Source of the DNA: JAJFVC01 sp039698075
GTDB lineage: Bacteria > Planctomycetota > Planctomycetia > Pirellulales > Thermoguttaceae
DNA: 64,000 nucleotides
Assembly: GCA_039698075.1 (NCBI GenBank)
Contig: JBDKTJ010000037.1
Coordinates: forward strand, 1 to 64,000
Direction: 5' to 3'
Part shown: piece after piece, positions 51,569 through 60,474 of the stretch
How positions within the stretch are numbered: the first letter of the stretch is position 1
Layout of the letters: every line of letters starts with the position of its first letter
Notes under the pieces: model-generated
Seen by the model: only the letters and a program-made list of their open reading frames with translations
Databases searched by the model: none
Told to the model about the DNA's origin: nothing
Translations under genes and position numbers: made by a program

Positions 51569-52756
51569 TCATTGCGACCGGACTTCGCGGCGATATTGGC
51601 CGGGCGTCACGCCGACGGTTCTTTTGAACAGCGCGAACATCGACTCGACGTACCGAAAACCGGTCAATTCCGCGATTTTGGTCAACGGATAGTCGGTCAT
51701 GGCGAGCAACTGTTTGACGTGCCCGATTTGAACCCTCGCGATTTCGTCCTTCGGAGAGCAACCCATCAACGCGGCGAACCTTCGCTCCAAGGTTCGGCGG
51801 GACGTGGCCATGCGGACGGACAGGTCGTCGACCGTCAGGCCGGCGCAGGCGTGTTCGCGGATGTAGTGCAGTATGGCCGCCAGGTCGGCGTCGGCCACCG
51901 CCACGACGTCGGTCGACTGTCGGGCCACGACGCCGCGCGGCTCGATGAGGATGCGATGGCCGGACAACGTTTCGCCCTCCATCAGGCGGTCCAACAGCGA
52001 CGCGGCCTGATAGCCCGCCTCCTCGGAGTTCTGTTCGACGCTCGACAACGGCGGACACGACAGCCCGCAAATGGCCTCGTCGTTGTCGACGCCGAGGACG
52101 GCGACTTCCTCGGGCACGGCCAAATGGTTTTCATCGCAGGCCATCAGCACCTGATGGGCGCGGAGATCGTTGCAGGCCATCAATCCGACCGGCTTCGGCA
52201 ATGCGCAAAGCCACGGACCGAGCGTATCTTCGCGGCGAAGCTCGTAGTCCTCGCTGGCCGAGATGGACATCGAGCGTCGCCGGCCCGGCGGATCGAAGAC
52301 GTGGACCGTGTGACCGAGGCCGGCCAGATAGGCTGCGAACGGTCCGCCGCGGTCGCCCGACGGGTCGAGGCCCGGCAGTCCGCAATACGCAAAATTTTTC
52401 AATCCGCGTTCGACGAGATGGTCGGCGGCCAGTCGGGCGATGGCCTGGTTGTCGGCCAGCACGGCGGGGACGTCGTCCATGTCGCCGCGTTCAAACAGAT
52501 TGACCATCGGGATCTGCAACTGGCGAAGCTGAGCGGCCAGGGCCTGGTTTTCGATCCGCGCGATGACGCCGTCGCCCTGCCAGGCGCGAAGCCACTGGGG
52601 CGCGGCCTCCGACAACTTGCGTTCCGTGTGGTAGACCTTCCACCGGCCGTGCGCCTGGACGTAGCGACCGATGCCCCGCAGAACGCCGCGACCGAACGCG
52701 CGCGACCATTCGACTAGCAGGGCGACGTGTCGGATGCGGCGGCGGGCGTAAACCAT
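51569..52756 (-). CDS. XylR-like regulator: LacI-type sensor fused to AraC DNA-binding domain
   Basis: 395 residues. The N-terminal 280 residues form a periplasmic-binding-protein-like sugar sensor (HVALLVEWSRAFGRGVLRGI, MACNDLRAHQVL, VAVLGVDNDEAICG, PPLSSVEQN). The C-terminal 100 residues are an AraC-type double helix-turn-helix (LTVDDLSVRMATSRRTLERRF and LTKIAELTGFRYVESMFALF, PGQYRR). This is the architecture of XylR, the xylose activator. It stands divergent from five dehydrogenase and epimerase genes, which it most likely controls. CTGACA-N17-TATAGT lies upstream. Confidence 0.93.
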   Translation of the reverse strand: MVYARRRIRHVALLVEWSRAFGRGVLRGIGRYVQAHGRWKVYHTERKLSEAAPQWLRAWQGDGVIARIENQALAAQLRQLQIPMVNLFERGDMDDVPAVLADNQAIARLAADHLVERGLKNFAYCGLPGLDPSGDRGGPFAAYLAGLGHTVHVFDPPGRRRSMSISASEDYELRREDTLGPWLCALPKPVGLMACNDLRAHQVLMACDENHLAVPEEVAVLGVDNDEAICGLSCPPLSSVEQNSEEAGYQAASLLDRLMEGETLSGHRILIEPRGVVARQSTDVVAVADADLAAILHYIREHACAGLTVDDLSVRMATSRRTLERRFAALMGCSPKDEIARVQIGHVKQLLAMTDYPLTKIAELTGFRYVESMFALFKRTVGVTPGQYRREVRSQ

Positions 52757-52793
52757 CGGGGAGGCCGTTTCGGGGTTGGTGGCGACTTCTCTT

Positions 52794-52822
52794 ACTATAC
52801 CCCCGTTAGCGTCTTTTGTCAG
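52794..52822 (-). promoter_or_regulatory. Promoter of the XylR-like regulator gene
   Basis: On the minus strand CTGACA and TATAGT are separated by 17 bases, about 40 bases before the ATG. Confidence 0.75.
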
Positions 52823-52850
52823 GTGGCGAGTCCTTTGCGATCTTTCTTGT

Positions 52851-52906
52851 GAAAATGCGAAGATTTCGAGCGGGGTGGCGACCCGCTGGAGGGGTGTCGC
52901 ATTTTC
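52851..52906. promoter_or_regulatory. Nested inverted repeats in the divergent control region
   Basis: GAAAATGCGA at 52851-52860 and TCGCATTTTC at 52897-52906 are perfect 10-bp inverted arms 36 bases apart. Between them AGCGGG-N7-CCCGCT forms a second, inner palindrome. Spaced arms of this size fit a site for a dimeric sugar-responsive AraC-type regulator. Confidence 0.7.
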
Positions 52907-53005
52907 GTAACCGTTTTGACGCATAACATGATTGAGTTTGCGTCGGACCGGCTTTAAGCTAGGAACGCTGGTTGCGCGCGGCTGTTTTTTCAGGAGAATA
53001 TCGGA

Positions 53006-54037
53006 ATGCGCAGGCAAGGCTGGGCGTTGGTGTGGGCGATGGCGGTTTTCGGCGGGGTCGCGTCGTGCCTGGCCGAGGACATCGGTTCGATTCGCGTCGG
53101 CATCGTCGGCCTGGACGCGCACGCCCCGGTTTGGATCGAGATCCTCAACAATCCGAAGACCGATCCGGCGATTCGGGCGATGAAAATCGTGGCGGCGACG
53201 CCGAGCTACAGCCCCGACATCCCGTTCAGCGTCGAGAACGTCAAAGTCGGCATGGAGGCAATGCGCAAGAATGGCGTCGAGCTCGTTCCGACGGTCGAGG
53301 CGTTGCTGCCGAAGGTGGATGCGGTGATGGTTTTGAGCATCGACGGCCGGACTCGCTGGAAGGAAGTCGCGCCGGTCTTTGCGGCGCACAAGCGCGTCTA
53401 CATCGACAAGCCGGTGGCGGCCTCGCTGGTCGACATCGTGCGCATCGCCAAACTGGGCGAGCGGACGGGCACGCCGTGGTTCTCCAATTCGGCGCTGCGT
53501 TACGCGCCGCATACGGTCGACGTGGTCGCCAAGTCGCCGGTCGGACGCATTTTGGGCTGCGACGCCTACAGCAGCAACGCGCCGCTCGAACCGCACCATC
53601 CCGACCTGTTCTACTACGGCATCCACGGTTGCGAGACGTTGTTCGGCATCATGGGCACGGGCTGCGAAACGGTCCAACGCGTTCGGACGCCGACGGCCGA
53701 CCTGGCGATCGGCGTTTGGCAGGGCGGACGGCTCGGCACGTTCCGGGGAATTTTGCAGGGCAAGGTCGGATACGGCGCCACGGTATTCGGCGAAAAGGGC
53801 ATCGCCAACGTCGGAAAGTTTGAAGGCTACGAGCCGCTGCTGTCGCGGATCGCCGAGTTCTTCAAGACGGGCAAGACGCCGATCGACGTCAAAACGATTT
53901 TAGAGGTTTACGCCTTTTTGGAAGCGGCGGACGAAAGCAAGCGGCAGTCGGGCGCGCCGGTCTCGCTGGCCAGTGTGTTGGAAAAAGCCGAAAAAGCCGC
54001 CGCGTCGTCGCCGGTTCCCGCGGCGAACGCCGACTAA
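53006..54037 (+). CDS. Exported Gfo/Idh/MocA-family oxidoreductase
   Basis: 343 residues. A Sec-type signal (WALVWAMAVFGGVASCLA) precedes a Rossmann-like start, RVGIVGLDAHAPVWIEIL, where the usual GxGxxG is changed to GLDAHA. The characteristic VYIDKPVAAS (in place of EKP) and WFSNSALRYAP follow. Family members act on sugars or inositols with NAD(P). Export and the altered dinucleotide loop suggest a changed or lost cofactor mode, a common planctomycete variant. It is the first gene downstream of the divergent regulator and is followed by four more genes on the same strand. Confidence 0.87.
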   Translation: MRRQGWALVWAMAVFGGVASCLAEDIGSIRVGIVGLDAHAPVWIEILNNPKTDPAIRAMKIVAATPSYSPDIPFSVENVKVGMEAMRKNGVELVPTVEALLPKVDAVMVLSIDGRTRWKEVAPVFAAHKRVYIDKPVAASLVDIVRIAKLGERTGTPWFSNSALRYAPHTVDVVAKSPVGRILGCDAYSSNAPLEPHHPDLFYYGIHGCETLFGIMGTGCETVQRVRTPTADLAIGVWQGGRLGTFRGILQGKVGYGATVFGEKGIANVGKFEGYEPLLSRIAEFFKTGKTPIDVKTILEVYAFLEAADESKRQSGAPVSLASVLEKAEKAAASSPVPAANAD

Positions 54038-54067
54038 CGCGATTGTCTAAAAACACTCGGGTGGACC

Positions 54068-55075
54068 ATGAGCGACACCAAAACGATTCGGTGGGGAATC
54101 ATCGGGCTGGGATGGTTCGGCGGCATTCACGCTGAAACGCTGTCGACGATGCCGGGCATCGAGTTGGCGGCGGTCTGCACCCGGCGGCCGCAACGGCTGC
54201 AAGAGGTGGCCGATCGGTTTCACGTGCCGAAGCGGTTCACGGACTATCGTGAACTGCTGGCCGATCCGTCGATCGACGTGGTCGGCGTCACGACGCATGT
54301 CAACGACCATCGGGACATCGCCCTCGCGGCGTTGCGAAGCGGCAAGCATGTGTTTCTCGAAAAGCCGATGGCGCCGACGGTGTCGCAGTGCGACGAGATC
54401 GTCGCGGCGGCCCACGCGGCCAAGGGATTTTTCATGGTCGGGCACATCTGCCGGTTCGATCCGCGGGTGGCGCTGGCCAAGCAGGCGATCGACGAGGGCC
54501 GGATCGGCAAAATCCTGTCGATGCACGCCCGGCGCAATCTGACCAAGAAAATCGGCCAAGGCGTGTTGGACAACATCTCGGCCCTGATGGGCGACGGCAT
54601 TCACGACGGCGACCTGATGCTTTGGTTCACCGGCGCGAAACCGACGAGCGTTTATGCACAAGAAATTCATCCCGGCGGTAAAAAATATCCCGACGGCGGC
54701 TGGGCGATGGCCCGATTGGACGACGGCGCGGTGGCTGTGATCGAGGCCATTTGGCACCTGCCCGACACGACGCCCTATGCGATCGACGCCCGGATGGAGA
54801 TCATCGGCACGGAAGGCGCGTTGTACATCAATTGCAGCGAGGCCGGGTTGGAGATTCACGACGCCGCGGGCATTCGGATGCCCGACACGCTCTATTGGCC
54901 CGAGCTGTTCGGCCAGCGGTTTGGCGTTTTGCGGTCCGAGCTGCGATATTTCGCCGATTGCGTGGCGGCGGGACGGCGACCGGATCGGATCACGCCGGAG
55001 GAGTCGCGGGCGGCGGTGGCGTTGCTGGCCGGCGCGGTCGAGTCGTCGCGGACGGGACAAATCGTGCAGTTTTAG
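54068..55075 (+). CDS. Cytoplasmic Gfo/Idh/MocA-family sugar dehydrogenase
   Basis: 335 residues. The Rossmann motif GIIGLGWFGGIHAETL is intact. The EKP motif is HVFLEKPMAPT, and the catalytic region has GHICRFDPRVALAKQ and GDGIHDGDLMLWF, the last holding the likely catalytic His. It should oxidise or reduce a sugar or cyclitol with NAD(P). It is the second gene of the operon, 30 bases after the exported relative. The substrate cannot be read from sequence. Confidence 0.93.
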   Translation: MSDTKTIRWGIIGLGWFGGIHAETLSTMPGIELAAVCTRRPQRLQEVADRFHVPKRFTDYRELLADPSIDVVGVTTHVNDHRDIALAALRSGKHVFLEKPMAPTVSQCDEIVAAAHAAKGFFMVGHICRFDPRVALAKQAIDEGRIGKILSMHARRNLTKKIGQGVLDNISALMGDGIHDGDLMLWFTGAKPTSVYAQEIHPGGKKYPDGGWAMARLDDGAVAVIEAIWHLPDTTPYAIDARMEIIGTEGALYINCSEAGLEIHDAAGIRMPDTLYWPELFGQRFGVLRSELRYFADCVAAGRRPDRITPEESRAAVALLAGAVESSRTGQIVQF

Positions 55076-55103
55076 CCAAAAAAGAAGGCGAGTGGGCGGC
55101 GAC

Positions 55104-55532
55104 ATGAAGAACATGAAAATTGCCATGGTGTTGGGTCTGGCGGCGGCCGCGTTGGTTGGGCTGTCGGCGGCGGTTGCCCAAAAACCGAAGGGGGTGACGA
55201 TGCAATTCGATCACGTCGGCGTGGTGACAACCGACAAGAAGCCGGGCGAGCGGTTCGTGCCGGCGACGCGAGTTTGGGTGACGGATTTTCAAAAACATCC
55301 GTTTCACGTCGAGTGGTTGCGTTACGAGTCAGACAGTCCGGTGAAGGGTCCGGTGCGCACCATGCCGCATGTGGCCTATCGCGTCGACAACATTGCGAAG
55401 GCCGCCAAGACCAACAACCTGAAGATGTTGCTGGAGCCTTTTGACGGAGGGATCGCCAAGGTCGGATTTTTTCAGACCGACGACGGTGCGGTCGTGGAAC
55501 TGATGGAGTATGGTCCAAGGAAAACGAAATGA
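55104..55532 (+). CDS. Exported VOC-like (glyoxalase fold) protein
   Basis: 142 residues. A signal peptide (IAMVLGLAAAALVGLSAAVA) precedes a short fold beginning MQFDHVGVVTTDKKPGE, with PHVAYRVDNIAKAAK and the end GAVVELMEYG. This His-to-Glu pattern is that of the vicinal oxygen chelate family, which often epimerises or isomerises small metabolites using a metal. Export is unusual for VOC enzymes. Its stop overlaps the epimerase start by ATGA. Role in the pathway unknown. Confidence 0.78.
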   Translation: MKNMKIAMVLGLAAAALVGLSAAVAQKPKGVTMQFDHVGVVTTDKKPGERFVPATRVWVTDFQKHPFHVEWLRYESDSPVKGPVRTMPHVAYRVDNIAKAAKTNNLKMLLEPFDGGIAKVGFFQTDDGAVVELMEYGPRKTK

Positions 55533-56518
55533 CGCAGAAGATTCAATCGGTGATGGTGACCGGCGCCAGCGGCAAGTTGGGCGGACCGCTTTGCGCGGCG
55601 CTGGTCGCGGAAGGGTATCATGTGATCGCGGCTGATCGGCGGCTGCCGGTGGGCGTGGACGGCGTCGAAGAAGTGCTGCTGGACATCGCCGACGGAGCGG
55701 CCGTCGAGGCCCAAGTGGCCCGCAGCGACGCCGTGATCCATCTGGCCTCGTGCAAGGAAGATCGGGACGCGGTGATCCATGTGAGCGCGCAGGGGACGTT
55801 CAACCTGTTGGACGCGGCGATGCGGACGCGCCGGCCGAAGCGGATGGTGTTGGCCAGCGGCGACGCGGTGAACGGCATCTATTTCAATCCGCACCCGGCG
55901 CCCATCCGCGAGGACATGCCGATGGTCGCGTATCCCGGCTACTACGCCTTGTCGAAAGTGGTCGAGGAGACGATGTTTCGGCAGTATTACTGTCAGGCGG
56001 GCGTGCCGACGGTCATCGTGCGCATGTCGTGGATTCAGGCCGAGGACGACATCGTGTCGCATCTGACGGTCGCGGAGCCGCAATTCGGCGTGCCGGTGTG
56101 GTCCGAGTTGATGAACAAAGGGCAGCGGGCCCATTTTGCGGCGGGCGGCGATGCGGCGGTCGCGCTGCGCCATCCGAACGGCAAGCCGTTGCTTCGGCAC
56201 GTCGTGGCCGTGGAGGACTGCATCCAAGCTTATTTGTTGGCGCTTCGGACCGACGGCATCGAGGGCGAGACGTTCATGGTGGCGATGGATTCGCCGTTCA
56301 ATTACGTCGAGGCCGCCCAGCATTTGGCCAAGCGGATGCATATCGAGACGATCGACCTGATCGATCCGGTCGGCCAGGATTTTTGCATCGACAACGCGAA
56401 GGCGCGCTACGTGCTCGGTTTCAAGCCGAAGTACGACATTTTCAGCTTGATCGACAAAGCGATCGAATTTCGCCGAAACGGCTGCACGCGGCGCGAACGT
56501 TCCGGTTTTAAAGGCTAA
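55529..56518 (+). CDS. NAD-dependent epimerase/dehydratase-type SDR (extended)
   Basis: 329 residues. The NAD motif is VMVTGASGKLGGPL, followed by DAVIHLASCKEDRD. The catalytic pair is in YYALSKVVEE (YxxxK) with upstream Ser (LASGDAVNG). The C-terminal substrate domain has RHVVAVEDCIQAYLLAL. Members alter nucleotide sugars or free sugar acids (uronate dehydrogenases have this size). Placed between two dehydrogenase-type genes in the XylR-controlled operon, a catabolic dehydrogenase role fits better than nucleotide-sugar synthesis; that is inference. Confidence 0.9.
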   Translation: MTQKIQSVMVTGASGKLGGPLCAALVAEGYHVIAADRRLPVGVDGVEEVLLDIADGAAVEAQVARSDAVIHLASCKEDRDAVIHVSAQGTFNLLDAAMRTRRPKRMVLASGDAVNGIYFNPHPAPIREDMPMVAYPGYYALSKVVEETMFRQYYCQAGVPTVIVRMSWIQAEDDIVSHLTVAEPQFGVPVWSELMNKGQRAHFAAGGDAAVALRHPNGKPLLRHVVAVEDCIQAYLLALRTDGIEGETFMVAMDSPFNYVEAAQHLAKRMHIETIDLIDPVGQDFCIDNAKARYVLGFKPKYDIFSLIDKAIEFRRNGCTRRERSGFKG

Positions 56519-56573
56519 TGGATTTGCAGCCATCACAGGCAGTTCACAACGGCAGTCGAAGGAAAAAGTTTTC

Positions 56574-57350
56574 ATGAGCAGTTTGCAAGAAAAGGTTGTT
56601 TTGGTGACCGGCGGCACGTCGGGCATCGGCGAGGGCTGCACGGAATTGTTCGCTCGGGACGGCGCGAAAGTGGTCACGATGTCGATTCAACCCAAGGAAG
56701 GCCATGCGTTGGCCCGACGGTTGACCGACGAGGGGCACACGTGCCTGTTTTATGAGGGCGACGTGTCGAAAGAGGCGGACGTCAAGGCGGCGGTCGATCT
56801 GGCCGTGTCGCAGTTCGGCCGGTTGGACGCCGTCCACGCGAACGCCGGGCTGATGCGCAACCAAAAAATCACCGACCTGACGCTCGACGATTTTTATGCG
56901 ATGGTCAACGTGAATCTGCTCGGGCCGGTGTTGGCGGCGAAATACGCCATTCCGGTCATGGAGCGGCAGGGCAAGGGCGTCATCGTGATGACGACGTCGG
57001 TGGCCGCGGACATCGGGTTCCCGTGCCATGGAATCTATTGCGCCACGAAGGCCGGCCTGGTCGCGCTGATCCGCTCGTTGACGACCGATCACAGTCCCAA
57101 GGGCGTTCGATTCGTCGGCGTCAGCCCGGGCACGATCGACACGCCGATGTTGGCGGCCTCGTGCGCCGGCTGGTCGAAGTCGAAAGAAGAAATCTACGCC
57201 GACGTGGCCCGACGCATCCCGGTCCAACGACTCGGGAAACCGGCGGACATCGCCCACGCGGTCCGATTCCTGATGAGCGACGAGGCCGGATTCATCAACG
57301 GCAGCATCGTGAATCTGGAAGGCGGAACGCTTTGTTTGCCGCCGTGGTAA
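56574..57350 (+). CDS. Short-chain dehydrogenase/reductase
   Basis: 258 residues, classical SDR. NAD motif VTGGTSGIGEG, NAG motif HANAGLM, catalytic Ser in MTTSVAADIG, Tyr and Lys in YCATKAG, and the end GSIVNLEGG. It should oxidise or reduce a hydroxyl of a sugar or other polyol. It is the last of five genes in one direction after the divergent regulator, with a 55-base gap from the epimerase. Convergent with the thioredoxin-like gene. Confidence 0.93.
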   Translation: MSSLQEKVVLVTGGTSGIGEGCTELFARDGAKVVTMSIQPKEGHALARRLTDEGHTCLFYEGDVSKEADVKAAVDLAVSQFGRLDAVHANAGLMRNQKITDLTLDDFYAMVNVNLLGPVLAAKYAIPVMERQGKGVIVMTTSVAADIGFPCHGIYCATKAGLVALIRSLTTDHSPKGVRFVGVSPGTIDTPMLAASCAGWSKSKEEIYADVARRIPVQRLGKPADIAHAVRFLMSDEAGFINGSIVNLEGGTLCLPPW

Positions 57351-57373
57351 GGCGCGGCGCAGGGTTTGCGGCT

Positions 57374-58261
57374 TTAGCGGAGTCCAAAAATGCCGGTGGC
57401 GTACCAGATGCCGTTGCGGCCGCGCTTCATGTCGTAGCCGAAAAACCGATTCGGCGAGCTGACCGCGCTCCAGTGGCCGTCGGAAAGCCGCCAGCAACGC
57501 ACGCATTCGATCGCCGCCTCGACCAGGTTTTCGCCCGGCCAACTCTCGGCGCAGACTTCGCGGGCCGTGCCGCCGCCGGGCAGCCGCCCGATGATGCGTT
57601 GAAATCGCGATTCCCAAGACTGATGGCCTTGGACGCCGACATCGGCTTGATATTGCGCGTGGTCGCTGGCCTCTTCCACCAGATCGGCGTTGATCTGCCC
57701 GGTGGTGGTGCTGGCTGGATGATCCGGATGAATGCGAACCGCGTAGATCAGCGTCCGTTGGGTGAGGGTGCCGGGCGGGAGGTCCAAAATCACGGCCATC
57801 TGTTCCGGCGTGTATTGAAGTCGCTCGGTGATCGGAAACATGCTGACCACCGCGCCGCGCAAGTTCGGATCGTCGTGGCGGAAGTCGACGATGGCGATGC
57901 CGGGCCGCCCGAGCATCTCTTGGAAAGCCGGGTGTTCCAACAGGGTGACGGGCTTGCCGCCCACGCGGATTTTCGCGTCGACGGGCAATTGCACGCATAC
58001 GTAGTCCTTCAGCTTTCGCCGAACTTGGACGTCGTCGAGCACGTCGGCTTTGAACTGACTGCACGCTTGCTGGCTGCAACCATCGCAAAAGTAAATCAAA
58101 AGCATCCGGTCGCGCCGTTCGGCCTCGGACATGGCTTTGGCGTAGTCGTCGCGCCAAACCGGTCCGCGGGCTCGCGGCGTCGCGGCTTCCAGGGATGCTG
58201 AACTGCTGAGAACGATCGTCGCTAGGCAGAAAGACAGAATCCGACCAAAGTTTCCGACCAT
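57374..58261 (-). CDS. Exported thioredoxin-fold protein
   Basis: 295 residues. A signal peptide (SFCLATIVLSSSASLEA) precedes a thioredoxin-like N-terminal domain with LLIYFCDGCSQQACSQF, where CDGC stands at about the position of the redox CxxC. The C-terminal half (about 185-290) has no recognised fold and contains HQSWESRFQRIIGRLPGGG and GRNGIWYATGIFG, with two more cysteines. It probably acts outside the cytoplasm in disulfide exchange or binding. Single gene, divergent from the exported protein gene at 58508. Confidence 0.7.
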   Translation of the reverse strand: MVGNFGRILSFCLATIVLSSSASLEAATPRARGPVWRDDYAKAMSEAERRDRMLLIYFCDGCSQQACSQFKADVLDDVQVRRKLKDYVCVQLPVDAKIRVGGKPVTLLEHPAFQEMLGRPGIAIVDFRHDDPNLRGAVVSMFPITERLQYTPEQMAVILDLPPGTLTQRTLIYAVRIHPDHPASTTTGQINADLVEEASDHAQYQADVGVQGHQSWESRFQRIIGRLPGGGTAREVCAESWPGENLVEAAIECVRCWRLSDGHWSAVSSPNRFFGYDMKRGRNGIWYATGIFGLR

Positions 58262-58507
58262 GTTGGGGTTCCCCCGAAAGTCTGTGTGGTAGGGCAGGTT
58301 TTAGAGGCGCCGACGAATACAAAACACCGGAGGGATTTGAAAACCACCCAAGTGGCGTACTTTCCGTTAAATTGCTGAAACCGCGATTGTTAGCGAACGT
58401 TATACTTGGTAAGCTACGCAAACTCAAGCGGCTGTAAGGCCTCTCAGCAACAGACTTCTTCAAAAACTGGCCCGCGCGGATGCGTGGCAACATAAGGAAT
58501 TAGGGAT

Positions 58508-60376
58508 ATGAATCGCAGGACGGCCCGTGGTGTTTTGGCGTTGGTCGGTGGCATAAGTCTCGTTTGGACAACGACATGCGTTATGGGAGAGTCCGTCGCG
58601 ACGAACCCGTCGGCCAAGGATTTGCCGGCGTTGTGTCAGAAGGCCAAATCGCAATACCACCCGTTGACGCAATCCGACGTGGATCAGGCCAAAACCGCGT
58701 TGACCGCGGCCCTAGAGCGGTTAACCACGAGGCTTGAGGCGGACGGGGCCAATGGGCAGGCGTGGCGCAAGTTTTTGGACCTCGACGCGCTGGCGGCGCA
58801 ATTGCAGACCGCGCGGCCCGACCGGGCGGTGGTGGGACGCACGCTGGTTCGATGCAACAGCGGCCACGACGGGCTCGATTTGGTTTGGTTCGTCGATTTC
58901 CAACGCGCGCTGCACAACTATCTGGCCACATGCGGCGCGGTCGACAACAATCCGGCGATTCGCGCCGCGTTCGAGCAAAAGCTGGACGCGCTGTCCGCTC
59001 GATTGAAGTCGTATGCCGTCCGGCCGACGACCGAGGGCGCTTTGGAGATCACCGAGACGGTTCGATGGTTGGCCAGCGCGCATCAGGCGCCGGAGTTGGT
59101 CCGCGCGATTCTTCGCGGTTACGTTCATCCGAACTTGATCGGCGAGATGTCGGCGGCGGTGTTCGGCAGCGGCATTGCCGGGCCGGTCGACGACACGTCC
59201 GACGTGCGCGATTGCATCTTGAAGACGGACATTCACGGCACGGCTCGAACCGTCGGGAAGACGAGCGTCGCGTTGTCGCCGAGCGGAGAGTTCGGCGTGT
59301 TCGACACATTGTTCGCGGGCGTGACCACCAGCGAGAACGTCGGCTACAACGGGCCGGTGACGATCTACAGCACGTCGACCACGCAGATGACGGCGCGCAA
59401 GCGGCTTTGGGTCGACGCCAACGGTTTGTCGTCGCATCCGGCCGAATCGTGCGCCGCCACCGACGTGAACATTCAAGACATCCAGTCGAAGAACGGCAAC
59501 GCGATGATCGAGCGTTTGGCCTGGAAAAAGGCTGGAAAACAGCAGTCCGAAGCCGAGTCGATCGCGTCGAGCCACGCCGAATCGCGGTTGAACGACCGGA
59601 TCGACCAGCAGGCGGACGAGATGATCGAGCGGGCCAATCGGTCCTACGTCGAGAAGTTTCAGCAGCCGTTCACCGAACGAAAACTGTTTCCGCAGATGGT
59701 CCATTTCAGCACCACGGAGCGGGCGATCTCGCTGACGGCGTTGCAGGCCGGCGACGGCAAGCTGGCGGCCGTGGGCGAGGCGCCGGCGGTGGCTCCTGGC
59801 GCCGAGATGTCGCTGCGAGTTCACGAGTCGATGATCAACAATCTGGCCTTCGACGCACTGGCCGGCCGGACGATCTACGAGCAAAAAGTGCAGGCGGCGG
59901 TCACCGACACGCTCGGAAAGTTGCCGGAGAAGATGAAGGGCGACGACGACGGCAAGCCGTGGGCGATCACGTTCGCTCCGCGTCAGCCGATCTCGCTGAC
60001 GTTGGTTGACAACGGGTTCACGATCACCATCCGCGGCGTGAAGTTTTACAAGGGCGGAGACGCCCATCCGGGCATGAACATTTCGGCCACCTACAAGGTC
60101 GAGCGGTCGGGCAAGGGCTTTAAGGCGGTTCGGCAGGGCGACATCGAGGTGTTGCCGCCGGACTTCAAACCCGGCAAGCAGATCGACGCGCGGCGGCAAG
60201 TGATCCGCAAACTGCTGCAGAAGCGGTTCGCCAAGATTTTCGAGCCGGAAATCTTCGGCGACGGGTTCGAGCTGCCGGGCAAGTGGAAGGTGGCGGGCAA
60301 GATGACGCCGATTCAGGTGGCGATCAAGGACGGCTGGCTGACGATCGCATGGCGGCGGGCGGATCCGGAGAAATAG
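58508..60376 (+). CDS. Large exported protein of unknown function
   Basis: 622 residues. A signal peptide (GVLALVGGISLVWTTTCVMG) starts the chain. The first 300 residues are helical (ALTAALERLTTRLEADG and similar); the rest is beta-rich with VDDTSDVRDCILKTDIHGTA and TLVDNGFTITIRGVKFYKGG. No enzyme motif is seen. The protein looks like a family specific to planctomycetes. TATACT lies about 100 bases upstream without a clear -35. It is followed by the YqgE gene 98 bases downstream. Probably periplasmic or surface-exposed. Confidence 0.75.
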   Translation: MNRRTARGVLALVGGISLVWTTTCVMGESVATNPSAKDLPALCQKAKSQYHPLTQSDVDQAKTALTAALERLTTRLEADGANGQAWRKFLDLDALAAQLQTARPDRAVVGRTLVRCNSGHDGLDLVWFVDFQRALHNYLATCGAVDNNPAIRAAFEQKLDALSARLKSYAVRPTTEGALEITETVRWLASAHQAPELVRAILRGYVHPNLIGEMSAAVFGSGIAGPVDDTSDVRDCILKTDIHGTARTVGKTSVALSPSGEFGVFDTLFAGVTTSENVGYNGPVTIYSTSTTQMTARKRLWVDANGLSSHPAESCAATDVNIQDIQSKNGNAMIERLAWKKAGKQQSEAESIASSHAESRLNDRIDQQADEMIERANRSYVEKFQQPFTERKLFPQMVHFSTTERAISLTALQAGDGKLAAVGEAPAVAPGAEMSLRVHESMINNLAFDALAGRTIYEQKVQAAVTDTLGKLPEKMKGDDDGKPWAITFAPRQPISLTLVDNGFTITIRGVKFYKGGDAHPGMNISATYKVERSGKGFKAVRQGDIEVLPPDFKPGKQIDARRQVIRKLLQKRFAKIFEPEIFGDGFELPGKWKVAGKMTPIQVAIKDGWLTIAWRRADPEK

Positions 60377-60474
60377 GGCCCGCGGCCGTGGAAATCGCGG
60401 ACCTTCGATTTTTGCGTGGTTTTCACGTTTGCAGTACTTTCGGTCCACGGCGGTTTTCATTAAAATACCGGGCC

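Noticed and set aside
56544..58493. 649-residue minus-strand ORF spanning two genes
   Set aside because: Overlaps the SDR in antisense and the thioredoxin-like gene in another frame; no conserved motif.
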